This document shows, in pieces, positions 49,671 to 59,219 of a stretch of DNA of 64,000 bases (its first letter is position 1; every line of letters begins with the position of its first letter). The notes below the pieces were generated by a model. It saw only the letters and a program-made list of their open reading frames with translations, was not told where the DNA came from and made no database searches. The position numbers were made by a program, and so were the translations under genes. This DNA is from Przewalskia tangutica (lineage: Eukaryota > Streptophyta > Magnoliopsida > Solanales > Solanaceae), in the NCBI GenBank assembly GCA_029844215.1, contig CM056732.1, positions 24,367,501 to 24,431,500 on the forward strand, read 5' to 3'.

Positions 49671-50944
49671 AGATGATTTTGACCCGGTGGGCCATGCTAC
49701 TATGATGAAATTACCTGTAGAATATAAACCGAGTAAAATAGTTAGAGTTGTAAAATGATTGAGAAATGAGGATCAGAGTGTGGCCGTGTGAGCCAAATGA
49801 CGTCTTGATAGCTGCTATGCGAAACCTTTTTATTGTTGTCATATTTTCTGCTTCTGCTAATATGAAAAATTTGCGCTCAAAGAAAACTTGTGAGTTTTTT
49901 TTGGGGGGGGGGGGGGGGGTGGTGGTTAATTCACGTTTACTTTTCAGGTTCGGCGCTTGATGTTTACATGTCCAAACTGGTTCAGACCCGTAACCCCTGC
50001 CTGTTTTCCAGTCCTGGGTAGTCATTGGCGAAAATATTTATTTTGAAAATAATTTACTTTGCATAAGAATTTCTGTAGAACTATGGAATAATGACATGCA
50101 GTGAAACAAAACTAATGTCCTTGTCCAAAATCCTTGTTCTGAATGAAGACTTAGTTGACCAACATTTGTTGTCTATCATTGTATTCTTGCGATGAATCTT
50201 TAAAATTCCCCAGCTTTTAGTACATTGGGATGCCGCACTTTCAATGAGTCATGCATGGGCCGCTTGCACGGTCAATACTTAATCCAGGATGAGGGAGAAA
50301 GTTTTCAATGGTGTGACTGAAGCCGATATAGACCGCCTACATATCCCGCCGAGGGAATTAGGTCATAACGTAGTTCGTTACAAACAAAGGAAATTATAAG
50401 ATTTTCAAAAGTGGGACAGAAGCCCGTATGGACCGCCTACGTATCCCGCCGAGGAAATCAGGTCATAATGTAGTTCCGATTATAAACAAATATAGTTTCT
50501 TTCGCAGATCCCTCCAAAGGGATCGCAACTTTTACAACATAGAAAATGCATTACATAAAAAATTCTTAAATGTATCAACTTTTCATCGTATCTGTGTTGA
50601 TACACGACGTTGTCCCAGTAGAAGTCCTTGATTGTAGTGTGATTTTGTTTACTTGTTCCATTGCATGTCTCTCACATTGTCGACAGATTAGTTTGCAAGA
50701 AAAAGAAAGGTTAAGTGCAATTTTCCAAAAACTTCCCGGAGAAACAGGGTCGGTCCACAGGTCAGATTTATTCATCTCCCTCCAATGGGATCATCCAAGA
50801 TCACATTGCATCTCTGCTTCTTCAGCAATGAAAAGACTTTTAATTCCTTCCACACGGTTTTCTGTATCGTCTTCTTTTGATTACTGCGCAGTGCATGTTT
50901 TGATAAGGCTGAGAATTTTGGGTGTTTTGGTAGGTTGGCATTTG
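49671..50944 (-). other. Internal non-coding part of T between gag and the arrays
   Basis: A G run at 49903-49919. Two copies of a block with CCGCCTACGTATCCCGCCGA (about 50328-50375 and 50429-50475), which on the minus strand reads GGATACGTAGGCGG, a word I associate with Tat-type elements. A short gag-tail-like frame (PTYQNTQNSQPYQNMH, about 50890-50940) adjoins the gag. No pol is seen. Confidence 0.55.
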
Positions 50945-51833
50945 GTTTGGCCTACGTTACTGGATTGTCATGATAGAGGATACTCCGTCCCTCTTCCTTC
51001 TGATGGCTACCCCAAACAAGTCTGACTGGATCGCCTTACTCGTTGCTTGCAACGCTGCTAAGTTTGTGATTCTCCCTGTTTTGATACATTCTTCTATGAA
51101 GTCTCCCATCCCCACAACTTCGGAGAAACTCCACCCTATAACACTTATCATTCTCTCGTAATACGTTGCATCTTTCATAGATTGGACGAAGAGTAGTCAT
51201 TTCACTTTCGGTAATCGGGGGTTGAACTTTGGTTGCTTCTGCCCTCCACCTCATGGCGTATTCCCTGAATGTATCTGTGGATTTTCTTTCTAACTTCATC
51301 AAGTAAAACCTGTCCAAGACCGTGTCAGTGTTAAATCTAAACTTGTCTACGAAGTCTTGTGCCATTGCGCTCCAGCTATGCCATTTTTGTGGATTCTAAC
51401 TAGTATTCCAGTCGAGTGTTTCACCTGTCAAGCTTCTTACGAACAACTTCAGAATTATGGCTTGATTTTTGCCTACCCCGACCAATTTATTGCAGTATGA
51501 CCTTAAATGAGCACAAGGGTTTCCTTTCCCATCGAATAAATTGAATTTAGGCACCTTATAACCGGCAGGTAATTCCACATCCGGGTGCATGCAAAGATCC
51601 TCATACTCGAGCCCTTCATGTCCCTTGCCTATCTGAATGCCTTTGAATGCCTCTTTCAGACTATGGATTTCTTTCGCCATACTTTCATCAGCTCTAAATC
51701 GAGCCTTCCTTTTCATTTCCTCGTATTGATCAAACTCTTGGGGGGTAGGTTCGGTATGGTGGTGCAAAAGGGTTGGGTTTCAGTTGCATATATCGGTGGC
51801 ACATATTGTTGGTTCTGATTAGCTATGTGTGAT
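50945..51833 (-). pseudogene. Tat/Ogre-type gag, broken
   Basis: Minus strand. The N-terminal part (51767 down to about 51396) has AKEIHSLKEAFKGIQIGKGH, YEDLCMHPDVELPAGYKVPK and LVGVGKNQAI...RSLTGETLDW, then a stop. The capsid continues from 51365 with MAQDFVDKFRFNTDTVLDRF and FREYAMRWRAEATKVQPPIT. A frameshift near 51200 moves the match to another frame with FIEECIKTGRITNLAALQAT (51090-51030). This is the standard Tat-type Retrotrans_gag order. One stop and at least one frameshift make it non-functional. Element D cuts the upstream side. Confidence 0.83.
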
Positions 51834-53223
51834 TGATCGGTGTATTTTATATACACCTTTTGAGTCAGTTTTAGTTAGTCTTTTGTCCCGTTTTGTACAT
51901 ATAAGTGTTGTATTAGGATAATTTTCCTTTTTATTGAGTCAAAGTGGTTAAAATGGCCAAATGGCGGAAAAGGAGCTAAAAGAGGGCAAAAGAGGAGATG
52001 CCAGAGCTGAAAACAGAGAAAGTGGCGAACGAGGGTGAAATCCGGACCCGGCCATGGCGCAAAGCTCACTGCGCGCGCCACTATCGCAGAGAGGTCGCAG
52101 AAGACTTCGGCGCGCGCCTCGCTCGAGCAGATGCAGCGCGCGCGCTAAACATCCGAGAAGCTACAGAGTTGCAGGCCGCGCGCCTCGCATGCCAGATATC
52201 GGCCGCGCGCCAAAACACCCGACGGATTGCAGAACTTGGCGCGCGCTGTCTGCGCTGGCGCCACACGGAAAAATTAGGTTTTGGACGAATTTCGGGCCAG
52301 CTGAAGGAAAAGAGGGAGGCGGTTTTCAGCCTATAAAAGGAGAACCCTAGGCAGTTTTTAAGGGTCCCCTTCTTGCACAACACAAGACTTTTGCTTGGAG
52401 ATTGGATACCATAGTTTAGTAATTTCTTTTCCCATTCTTGTTCTTTATTTCTATTTTGTATGATGAACATGGAATTAGTTCTTGTCATGTCAATGGCTAG
52501 GAACTAATTCTCTTATAGGGCTTTCCATGTTGAATTGCTAGAGACTTATGTTATAAATTAATGCATGCGTATGGTTATTTTTCTTATTGTGAGATCTATC
52601 CAATAATTGAGTTGAATTCTTGGTAATTAATTGACAACTAATTATCACTATATGATTTCTAATCGATTCAGAAGGGGGATTGTGAATATGTTGTAAGTTG
52701 GGTAGACATTCTTGGATTGGGGATGAAAATACCTCAATTATTTATGTAAGCGTTGATGAGAGGCTTAACAACCCTAATTTTGCGCATCGCGACGGCCAAC
52801 TAGGTTTTTGTTCTTAATCCTCCTATAGAGTTATCCTTATCACCGAAAGGTAGGTAAGGTGCGACATCGAGGTCGAGTGTTTATATAACCTAACGGAGTA
52901 TAAAACGATTTCGTAAACCTGCTTTCTCCAAAAGAAGAATACCATAAGTTAATGCATTAGTAAGTAGCATAAGCGGATAGTAAGGATACATGGAAGCCCT
53001 ATTCTCATCACCACTGAAATAAATCTTTATATTTAAATAGTTTGCATAATTCTTAGTTATAAACAACAAATCAATTATCAATTCACCAAATAGATACTAG
53101 AAAATAGATAGTTGGTAATTGAACCCTAATCCTTGTGGACGATATTCGGTCTTATCAAGACTATACTACTTGTCACGATATAACGCACTTGCGTTTAAAG
53201 TGTGTGCATCTTACCGCGCATCA
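51834..53223 (+). repeat. 5' LTR of element D
   Basis: 1390 bp. An inverted repeat GGTGTAT, TTTAT, ATACACC is at 51839-51857; six GCGCGC-type motifs lie at 52071-52246; TATAAAAG is at 52332-52339. Confidence 0.87.
52071..52339 (+). promoter_or_regulatory. Six GCGCGC-type palindromes upstream of the TATA box in D
   Basis: Motifs start at 52071, 52109, 52136, 52175, 52202 and 52238: spacings 38, 27, 39, 27 and 36 bp. TATAAAAG at 52332-52339 follows by 86 bp. Each contains a CGCG core. Confidence 0.55.
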
Positions 53224-53229
53224 AGTTTT

Positions 53230-53247
53230 TGGCGCCGTTGCCGGGGA
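53230..53247 (+). other. Primer-binding site of element D (tRNA-Asp)
   Basis: TGGCGCCGTTGCCGGGGA, full match to the Athila-type tRNA-Asp site, six bases after the LTR. Confidence 0.9.
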
Positions 53248-53408
53248 TTAGGCATTAGTTCAATATCAAATTTGTCTATTTTTAATTTCTAATTTGGTTT
53301 TTAATTTTAATTTTAATTTTTAATTTTTACGTTTTTTTTATTATTTCTGGAAAATTCGAGGTACCGTGATTGGTTGTTTGTTTTTGATCTATTTCAGGAA
53401 ATTAGTTT

Positions 53409-54743
53409 ATGCGAAGGAGAAGAGGAGCAGACACTCTTGTTCCCTTCAATCCAGAGATTGAAAAACCCTGCAAATGTAGCGAAAAGAATCGGATTGCAAC
53501 TTTAATAGAAATTGATTTGCTCAAAACAATAACATGATGAGAGAAGGGTTAGGTGAAAATCAACATAACCCAGAATGCCTCGGCAAATGCCAATAGGCGT
53601 GGAGGAGAGAGTCCAAATCCAGCGAGAAAGGAGTTTGGGGACTATGTCGCCAAGAGTGAATGGAGCACGACGTGCATTAGGCTCCCCGCACAGAGCCAAC
53701 AACTTCGAGATAAAACCGGCGATTCTGAGCATGGTACAACACACAGTGCAATTCGGAGGACTGCCATCGGAGGATCCACATATGCACATAGCTAATTTCT
53801 TGGAGCTATGTGCAACTTTCAGATATAACGGCGTTACTGATGATGTCGTCAGATTTAGGTTCTTTCCCTTCTCACTCAGGGATAGAGCAAAAGTATGGTT
53901 GAATTCCCAGGCGATTCGATTTTTACATGGCACGGTGGCACGTAAATTCTTAGCCAAGTTCTTTCCTCCGTAAAGCAAAGAAAGCGAGAGGAGTTGAACA
54001 ACTTCTACCAGCGGATGGAGAGTCCTTATATGAAGCTTGGGAAAGGTTCAAAGATCTACAGAGAAAGTGCCCACACCATTGCGTTGAGTTGTGGAACTTG
54101 GTCCACATCTTCTACAACTGGAAGCGAAGACAACCAGAACCATTATAGATGCAGCAGCAGGTGGAGCATTCATGAGGAAAACAGCCCACGACGCTCATGA
54201 GTTATTAGAAGATATGGCCACTAACAACCATGTCACGGAAGAGAGGTCGACAAATGGGAGAAGAACAGTGGGAGTCCACGAAATAGATGCTATTGCTGCC
54301 TTGAATGCCCAAGTGGCCCTTCTAGCGAAACAGTTGCAGCAACATACAGTGTCAGTAAATGCGGTGCAGATGCCTAAAAGCTGTGAGATATGTGGTGGCC
54401 CACATACATTTGATAGGTGTCCTTCAGCGGATCCCAACAATATACCCATGGAGCAGGCAGAGTGTCAGGCCATAGGTAATTATCAGAGGCAACAGAACAA
54501 CCCCTACTCCAACACTTATAATCCAGGGTGGAGGAACCACCCAAATTTCTCATGGAGAGGAGACCAGGGGCAGCAGAACCAGCACCAGAACCAGCAGAAC
54601 CAATACCAAGGGCAACAGAATCAATACCAGGGGCAGTACCAGAACCAGCAGAACCAGAATCAGCAGCCCTTCATTCAAGCCCCACAGCATCAACAGTTCA
54701 ATGCACCGGTTCAGCAAGAAAAGCCGACGAAAGTGGCGCGATA
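53409..54743 (+). pseudogene. Athila-type gag of element D, frameshifted
   Basis: ATG at 53409 opens MRRRRGADTLVPFNPEIE, which soon meets frame breaks (53480-53580). The capsid region NNFEIKPAILSMVQ...ANFLELCATF...FFPFSL (about 53698-53890) is open within 53575-53973. A further open stretch, 54091-54744, has the conserved RTIIDAAAGGAFM, the compact knuckle CEICGGPHTFDRC (54379-54420) and a Gln/Asn-rich repetitive tail (about 54560-54670) built on QNQYQGQ. At least three frame changes prevent a single Gag product. It is better preserved than the gag of G. Confidence 0.82.
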
Positions 54744-54979
54744 AAGACTTGCCAATGCCTGCACCCGATTCATGGCGAAGCTAGATCCTCATTCAGGAAC
54801 TTGGAAACTCAAGTGGTCAGCTAGCAAAGCAGGCAAACAGCAGGCCACAGGGGACATTGCCAAGCAACACAGAGGTAAATCCAAGAGAGCAATGTCGCAA
54901 AGGCAACTGAAGCGGCAAGCGGTTGGAGCGGCGATCCACCGCATGAGTTGAGAAGAAGGCAGAGTTAGAAAAAGAGAAG

Positions 54980-55921
54980 GTGGTTGAGCCCAATCCTGTA
55001 GTAGAGAAAACTCCAGAGAAGGAGTATACAGAGAAGATCCCTTTCCCCCAGAGACTACAGCGAAAGGCGGTTGATAAACAATTCTCCAAATTTTTGGAGA
55101 CATTCAGGAAGCTGCATATCAACATACCTTTCATAGAAGCATTAGAGCAGATGCCCTCCTATTTTAAGTTTATGAAGGAGATCTTGGGGAAGAAGAAAAA
55201 GCTGGCAGAGTACGAAATAGTAGCACTAACAGAAGAGTGTAGTGCTATCTTGCAGAAGAAGTTGCCACCAAAACTAAAGGATCCTGGAAGCTTTACACTA
55301 CCTTGCACAGTGGGCAGGGTGACTTGCAACAGAGCTTTGTGTGATTTAGGGGCGAGTATAAATCTGATGCCCTTATCAGTTTTTAAAAGATTGGAGTTGG
55401 GTGAGGCCAAATCAACCACAGTAAGCCTGCAACTGGCCGACAGGACAGTAGTTCATCCAAGAGGCAAGATCGAGGACGTGATTGTAAAAGTAGGAAAATT
55501 CTTCTTTCCTGCAGACTTCCTCATCCTCGATATGGAAGAAGACGCGGAAATCCCTATCATATTGGGGAGGACATTCCTAGCAACGGGGAGAGCGTTGATT
55601 GATGTTGAAAGAGGAGAGTTAACATTAAGGGTGGAGAATGAAGAAATGGTGTTTAAAGTTTTTAAACACGTCATTGAGCCACCAACAATGAGTGGGTGCT
55701 TTGCAATCAGCACCATCAAATCCCCATGCGAGCCAATACAAGTCAACCAAAGAGCGATGAGCCCAAGAAAGCAGGCATGGTTTGCTGAAATGTCACTAAA
55801 GGAGGTAAGTATTCATGAACTCCCCCTTACTGATAATGCTAAGAAGAAAAGAAGAAAAAGAAAATGCCAAATGTGGAGGAAATGGATTGGTTGGGGGCTT
55901 AATCCACCCCAGGGTTATTAA
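54980..55921 (+). CDS. Protease-containing frame of element D
   Basis: An open frame of 313 codons that normally continues from gag and has no obvious start of its own. It begins with a linker (FPQRLQRKAVDKQFSKFLET), then the retropepsin-like active site ALCDLGASINLMPLSVFKRL (about 55331-55392), a flap-like segment with LQLADRTVVHPRGK, and the core ILGRTFLATGRALIDVE (about 55559-55610). The sequence DLGAS rather than DTGS is usual for Athila-type proteases. A basic KKKRRKRK stretch precedes the stop. It would cleave Gag in the virus-like particle. The frame is intact, but the upstream gag is broken, so expression is doubtful. Confidence 0.75.
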   Translation: MVEPNPVVEKTPEKEYTEKIPFPQRLQRKAVDKQFSKFLETFRKLHINIPFIEALEQMPSYFKFMKEILGKKKKLAEYEIVALTEECSAILQKKLPPKLKDPGSFTLPCTVGRVTCNRALCDLGASINLMPLSVFKRLELGEAKSTTVSLQLADRTVVHPRGKIEDVIVKVGKFFFPADFLILDMEEDAEIPIILGRTFLATGRALIDVERGELTLRVENEEMVFKVFKHVIEPPTMSGCFAISTIKSPCEPIQVNQRAMSPRKQAWFAEMSLKEVSIHELPLTDNAKKKRRKRKCQMWRKWIGWGLNPPQGY

Positions 55922-56799
55922 GGCTAAGGAACTTGCGTCCGGCTAAAAGACGTTAAAGACAGCGCTACTTGGGAGGCAACCCAACGTTTTCAATTATGTT
56001 ATTTTAATTTCTGTCTTTAGTTTATTTTTATTTTGTCTAAGAACAGTCTCACGGTCTTGGGGTCTTGTGTTTGTCTTTGTGATTGATGTGCAGGAAATAA
56101 ATCAAGGGCGGCGAAAAATCAAGAAAAGCTGAATTTCGAAAAGCGGGTAGCGCCACGGCGCCAGTGAGCAGCGCGGCGCTAAAAGAAGCAACAGCGCAGA
56201 GTTCAAGCGCGCTCCCAAAGCGGTAGCGGCGCCAAAAATTCGAAAATTTGCCAAATTTAGGCGCGCAGAAAATCGAAGGCGAGCGCAAGTTTAGCCGCAT
56301 GGCTGGCGAATCGAACTTAAAACGCCCGGAATCAGATTTTCCCCAAATCCAATTTCAAAAACCTAACCCTTCCTCTCCAAAAACCCACGAAATTCCAAAA
56401 ATTTGCCCACAAATCCTCCACAAATTAAACCCAACCACAACCAAAACTCTTAAATTCCTAAAAACCCTTAGCCATCTCAACCAACAAAGCTCCATTCTAT
56501 AGCCTCAAACCACCATTAGAAACAAGAACAGCTTGAAGCTTCTCATAAAAAGGTAATCTTTTTCTGTTCTTGAATCCTTTAATGAAGTCACAGGAGGTAG
56601 TAGTTTGAAGGAGTATTGTATTTGAAGTAATTGGGTACTGAAAAGTTGATTGTGAAGTTTGGAGAAAATAGTAGAAAAGGAGTGTGGGTATTGGGTAGAA
56701 AAGTTGAAGTTTGGGGGTGTTGTGTTCGCTGCTAGTTGTAGATTGTGTAGAAAACATTTGTGCCACTAAATTGAAAAGCTCCATAAACTATTTTAAACC
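55922..56799 (+). other. Region between protease and ORF2 in D
   Basis: It holds the block shared with G and E (about 55937-55983, with TTGGGAGGCAACCCAA), the second GC-rich palindrome cluster (56150-56233), then a C/A-rich leader-like stretch (56340-56500) and a possible splice donor after AAAAAG at about 56552. It looks like a 5' leader for the ORF at 56800; that is inference. Confidence 0.5.
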
Positions 56800-57921
56800 A
56801 TGGCCACCAGGAAGAGAAGAGGCTCCACATCCACCCCAACCCCACATTACGATAATACTAGGTTTGTGAGCTACGAAGCCTTCCAAAGATACAAAAAGCT
56901 TGATACCAGACCCATAATACCAGAAAGGGGAATGGACTACCAGAGGGAGTCATATGGGGAGGAAGATGTTTATGAGCCCATCCGGGCTATGATTGAGTTA
57001 AGGGGGTGGAGGAGATTCGTAAATCCGGAGAAGATAGCACCAGTGAACACAACAATGGTGCGTGAATTTTATGCCAACTTTTCGGAGAAGGTGGAAAGGG
57101 GATGCTTTGTTAGGGGAGTTTATGTGTCTGTGACAGCAGAGAGTGTAAATGCACAATTGAAGACGGTTGATGTTGAAGAAATAAGTGATTGGAATCACTT
57201 TAGAACATGGTCTAGAAGCATTGACCACATCGACTGGAATGCCATTGCAGACACCGTAAGCTACCATGGGGCTGTTTTTGATATTGGAAGAAATGGATCA
57301 AGAGCACTGAACAGGTGCCAATTCAACAAAGTAGCCAAAAGTTGGCTATATTTCGTCAATACCGCGTGATTCCATCCACGACTTCACGAGTGCGGAGGAT
57401 AGGATTAAACTGATATATGGAATCATGAGGGGAATGACGATTGATGTGGGGAAAGAAATAGTGCAGAGCATTGAAGAAATCAGCAGGTTGGTGACAACAG
57501 GAGGATTGGGACACGGTTCACTCATTACCAGTCTTTGCCACATGAGTGCGGTCCCAAAACTACCCACTGACACTCATGAGAAACCAACCGGTGTCCTGGG
57601 ATAGTGCACTCTTTCCTGCACTCCAAGCCCCAAAGTGACGAAGAGTACCAAAGAAGAAGAGCAGCAGCAGAGGCCGCCATGGGCGAAGATGAGCACGAAA
57701 TAGGGGGCTCACATGAGGCAGGACCTAGCCACCGGCCAACCACAGGAGCAGAACCTCCAACGCCCACGATGGAGCAATTGTTTCAAAATCAGATGAGGAT
57801 GATGCATACCTTGGATACAGTAATACAAGGACAGCAAGAAACAAGGCAACAAATCAACGAGTTGAGTTCCTTGTTCAACCAATGGTCGATGCATTATCCA
57901 CCGCCACCACCACCATTTTAG
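56800..57921 (+). pseudogene. ORF2 of element D: 'putative plant transposon protein'-like
   Basis: ATG at 56800 in a good context (ACCATGG). The first frame, 189 codons to a TGA at 57367, includes RFVSYEAFQRYKKLDTRPII, REFYANFSEKVERGCFVRGV and WNAIADTVSYHGAVFDIGRN. The match continues in another frame (57360-57602: RIKLIYGIMRGMTIDVGKEI and HGSLITSLCHMSAVPK) and a third piece (57604-57921) has an acidic stretch, a Gln-rich coiled-coil-like EQLFQNQMRMMHTLDTVIQG and a final Pro run. The overall order resembles the plant retroelement-associated Transposase_32 (putative plant transposon protein) family; its function is unknown. It is absent from G and E. One frameshift and one stop break it. Confidence 0.65.
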
Positions 57922-59130
57922 CCAAAGTCTGTAAGTCCTATTTCTTTTATTTTTCTTTGAGTCTTGCACACATTGGGGACAATGTGTGATTTAAGTTTGG
58001 GGGTGTTTTATTTGTGTTTTATTTTCTTTGTGTCATGTTATGTTTTAGTTAAGTCTTTTTTATTGTTTTATGTTTATTTTTGAGTCACCAAATTTTTTTC
58101 TTTTTGAGTCATAATTGTCTGTCAAAGATCATGTATGCTGTAGTTGCTAGAAACACCTAGTGAAGTAAGGTGGAATAATGTAACGGAATTGAAGCAACTA
58201 TCTAAACACCTAAGTTAGATATGCCAAAAACTCACAGAATCTGTCTATTTGGAGTTTCTTGCTTGAGTTATGCATACTAAATGATAAATACTTATGTGTT
58301 ATGATTGCTTGCTATTTGAGGCGAAATAGTTAGGATATGCATGTTAGGGAGATGACTCAGGCATTTCTTTGATAGCCAATTCTTACCATTCTTTTCTATC
58401 CCGTACTTTAAAAATATCCCTAGTCAGCCCCATTGAGCCTAAATTTGAAACTTCTTCTTTGACACCCTATATTCCCACAAATTGTACCATAAGTGAAAAT
58501 ATGAAATAGGGGAATACATTGTATTAAAAAAAAGACAAAAAGAGTGAATAAGTCTGTTGCACCCCAATACAAAAGTAATAAGAAATAGGCAAAAGCCTAA
58601 GTTTGGGGGTGCTAGTCATTATTATATACTTCACTCTCCCAAAACAAAAGAGGAGAAAGATAGAATCGAAATGAAGAAAAGAACAACAAGAAAAAGGGAA
58701 GTGCTGAAAAGCTGAAGAGCTTATGGTACACGAAATGAGCCAAAATTGCCTATTTTTACCTACCTATACCTAAGCCTACATTACAACCCTTAAAGTCCTG
58801 AAGATCTTTTTTATGCATATCCAGAATTAGTAGAGAATAGCAAGTAAGCATGCCATAGGAATTCTTGAATTTATATGCATGATTTAGTATATTGACTTCC
58901 ATTAAAGCATGATGAATAGGAGTTTGCGAAATATCTAGCTTAATGTGCTGAAATGTCATGCTATATGTTCCTGCATATTATTTTGCTAACCTTCATGTTT
59001 TTCTAGTTAACACTAATGCAGCAAAAGTAATCAATGGCAGTGAGTCTTTTATTTTCGTTTCTTTGAGTCTTTTATTTTATTTCTTTCTATCTTTGCTCGA
59101 GGGCGAGCAAAGGTTAAGTTTGGGGGTATT
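57922..59130 (+). other. 3' non-coding region and PPT of element D
   Basis: A hairpin CACACATTG, GGGA loop, CAATGTGTG at 57967-57988 followed by PPT-like TTAAGTTTGGGGGTGTT (57991), a second PPT-like stretch at 58597-58612, the hairpin CTTTGCTCG, AGGG loop, CGAGCAAAG at 59091-59112, and the actual PPT AAGTTTGGGGGTATT at 59116-59130. No ORF of note. Confidence 0.7.
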
Positions 59131-59219
59131 TGATCGGTGTATTTTATATACACCTTTTGAGTCAGTTTTAGTTAGTCTTTTGTCCGGTTTTGTACATATA
59201 AGTGTTGTATTAGGATAGT
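59131..59219 (+). repeat. 3' LTR of element D, first 89 bp, cut by element E
   Basis: Near-identical to 51834-51922 and then breaks at ...TTAGGATAGT, where element E begins. The remainder should follow the 3' LTR of E to the right of the window. Confidence 0.85.

Larger units (their letters stand above)
44748..51833 (-). mobile_element. Element T: Tat/Ogre-like gypsy element, 3' part, minus strand
   Basis: Read on the minus strand: gag (51833 down to 50945), about 3.6 kb without pol but with four tandem-repeat arrays, then a 2.6-kb LTR (47358 to 44748) running TGTTGACACCC...GGGCGCGACA, typical of Tat-type LTRs. It inserted into the RT of Copia H; GGAAC (44743-44747) is the expected target duplication, with its partner outside the window. 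The 5' end should lie beyond element D, which interrupts T at 51834. The gap between gag and LTR is far too short for a complete pol, so T is a deleted or non-autonomous copy. Confidence 0.8.
51834..59219 (+). mobile_element. Element D: Athila-like gag-protease element with a second ORF
   Basis: 5' LTR 51834-53223 (TGATCGG...GCGCATCA), tRNA-Asp PBS, gag, an intact protease frame, a downstream ORF2, and a 3' LTR that begins at 59131 and is interrupted at 59219 by element E. There is no reverse transcriptase, RNase H or integrase: the protease frame ends 26 bp before the conserved post-coding block also present in G and E. It is closely related to G, and the gag and protease can be aligned throughout. 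It inserted into the gag region of Tat element T; the expected target duplication is GTGAT (51829-51833), with its partner outside the window. Confidence 0.85.

Noticed and set aside
49903..49919. G run as a structured regulatory element
   Set aside because: A simple homopolymer in non-coding Tat sequence; nothing around it suggests function.
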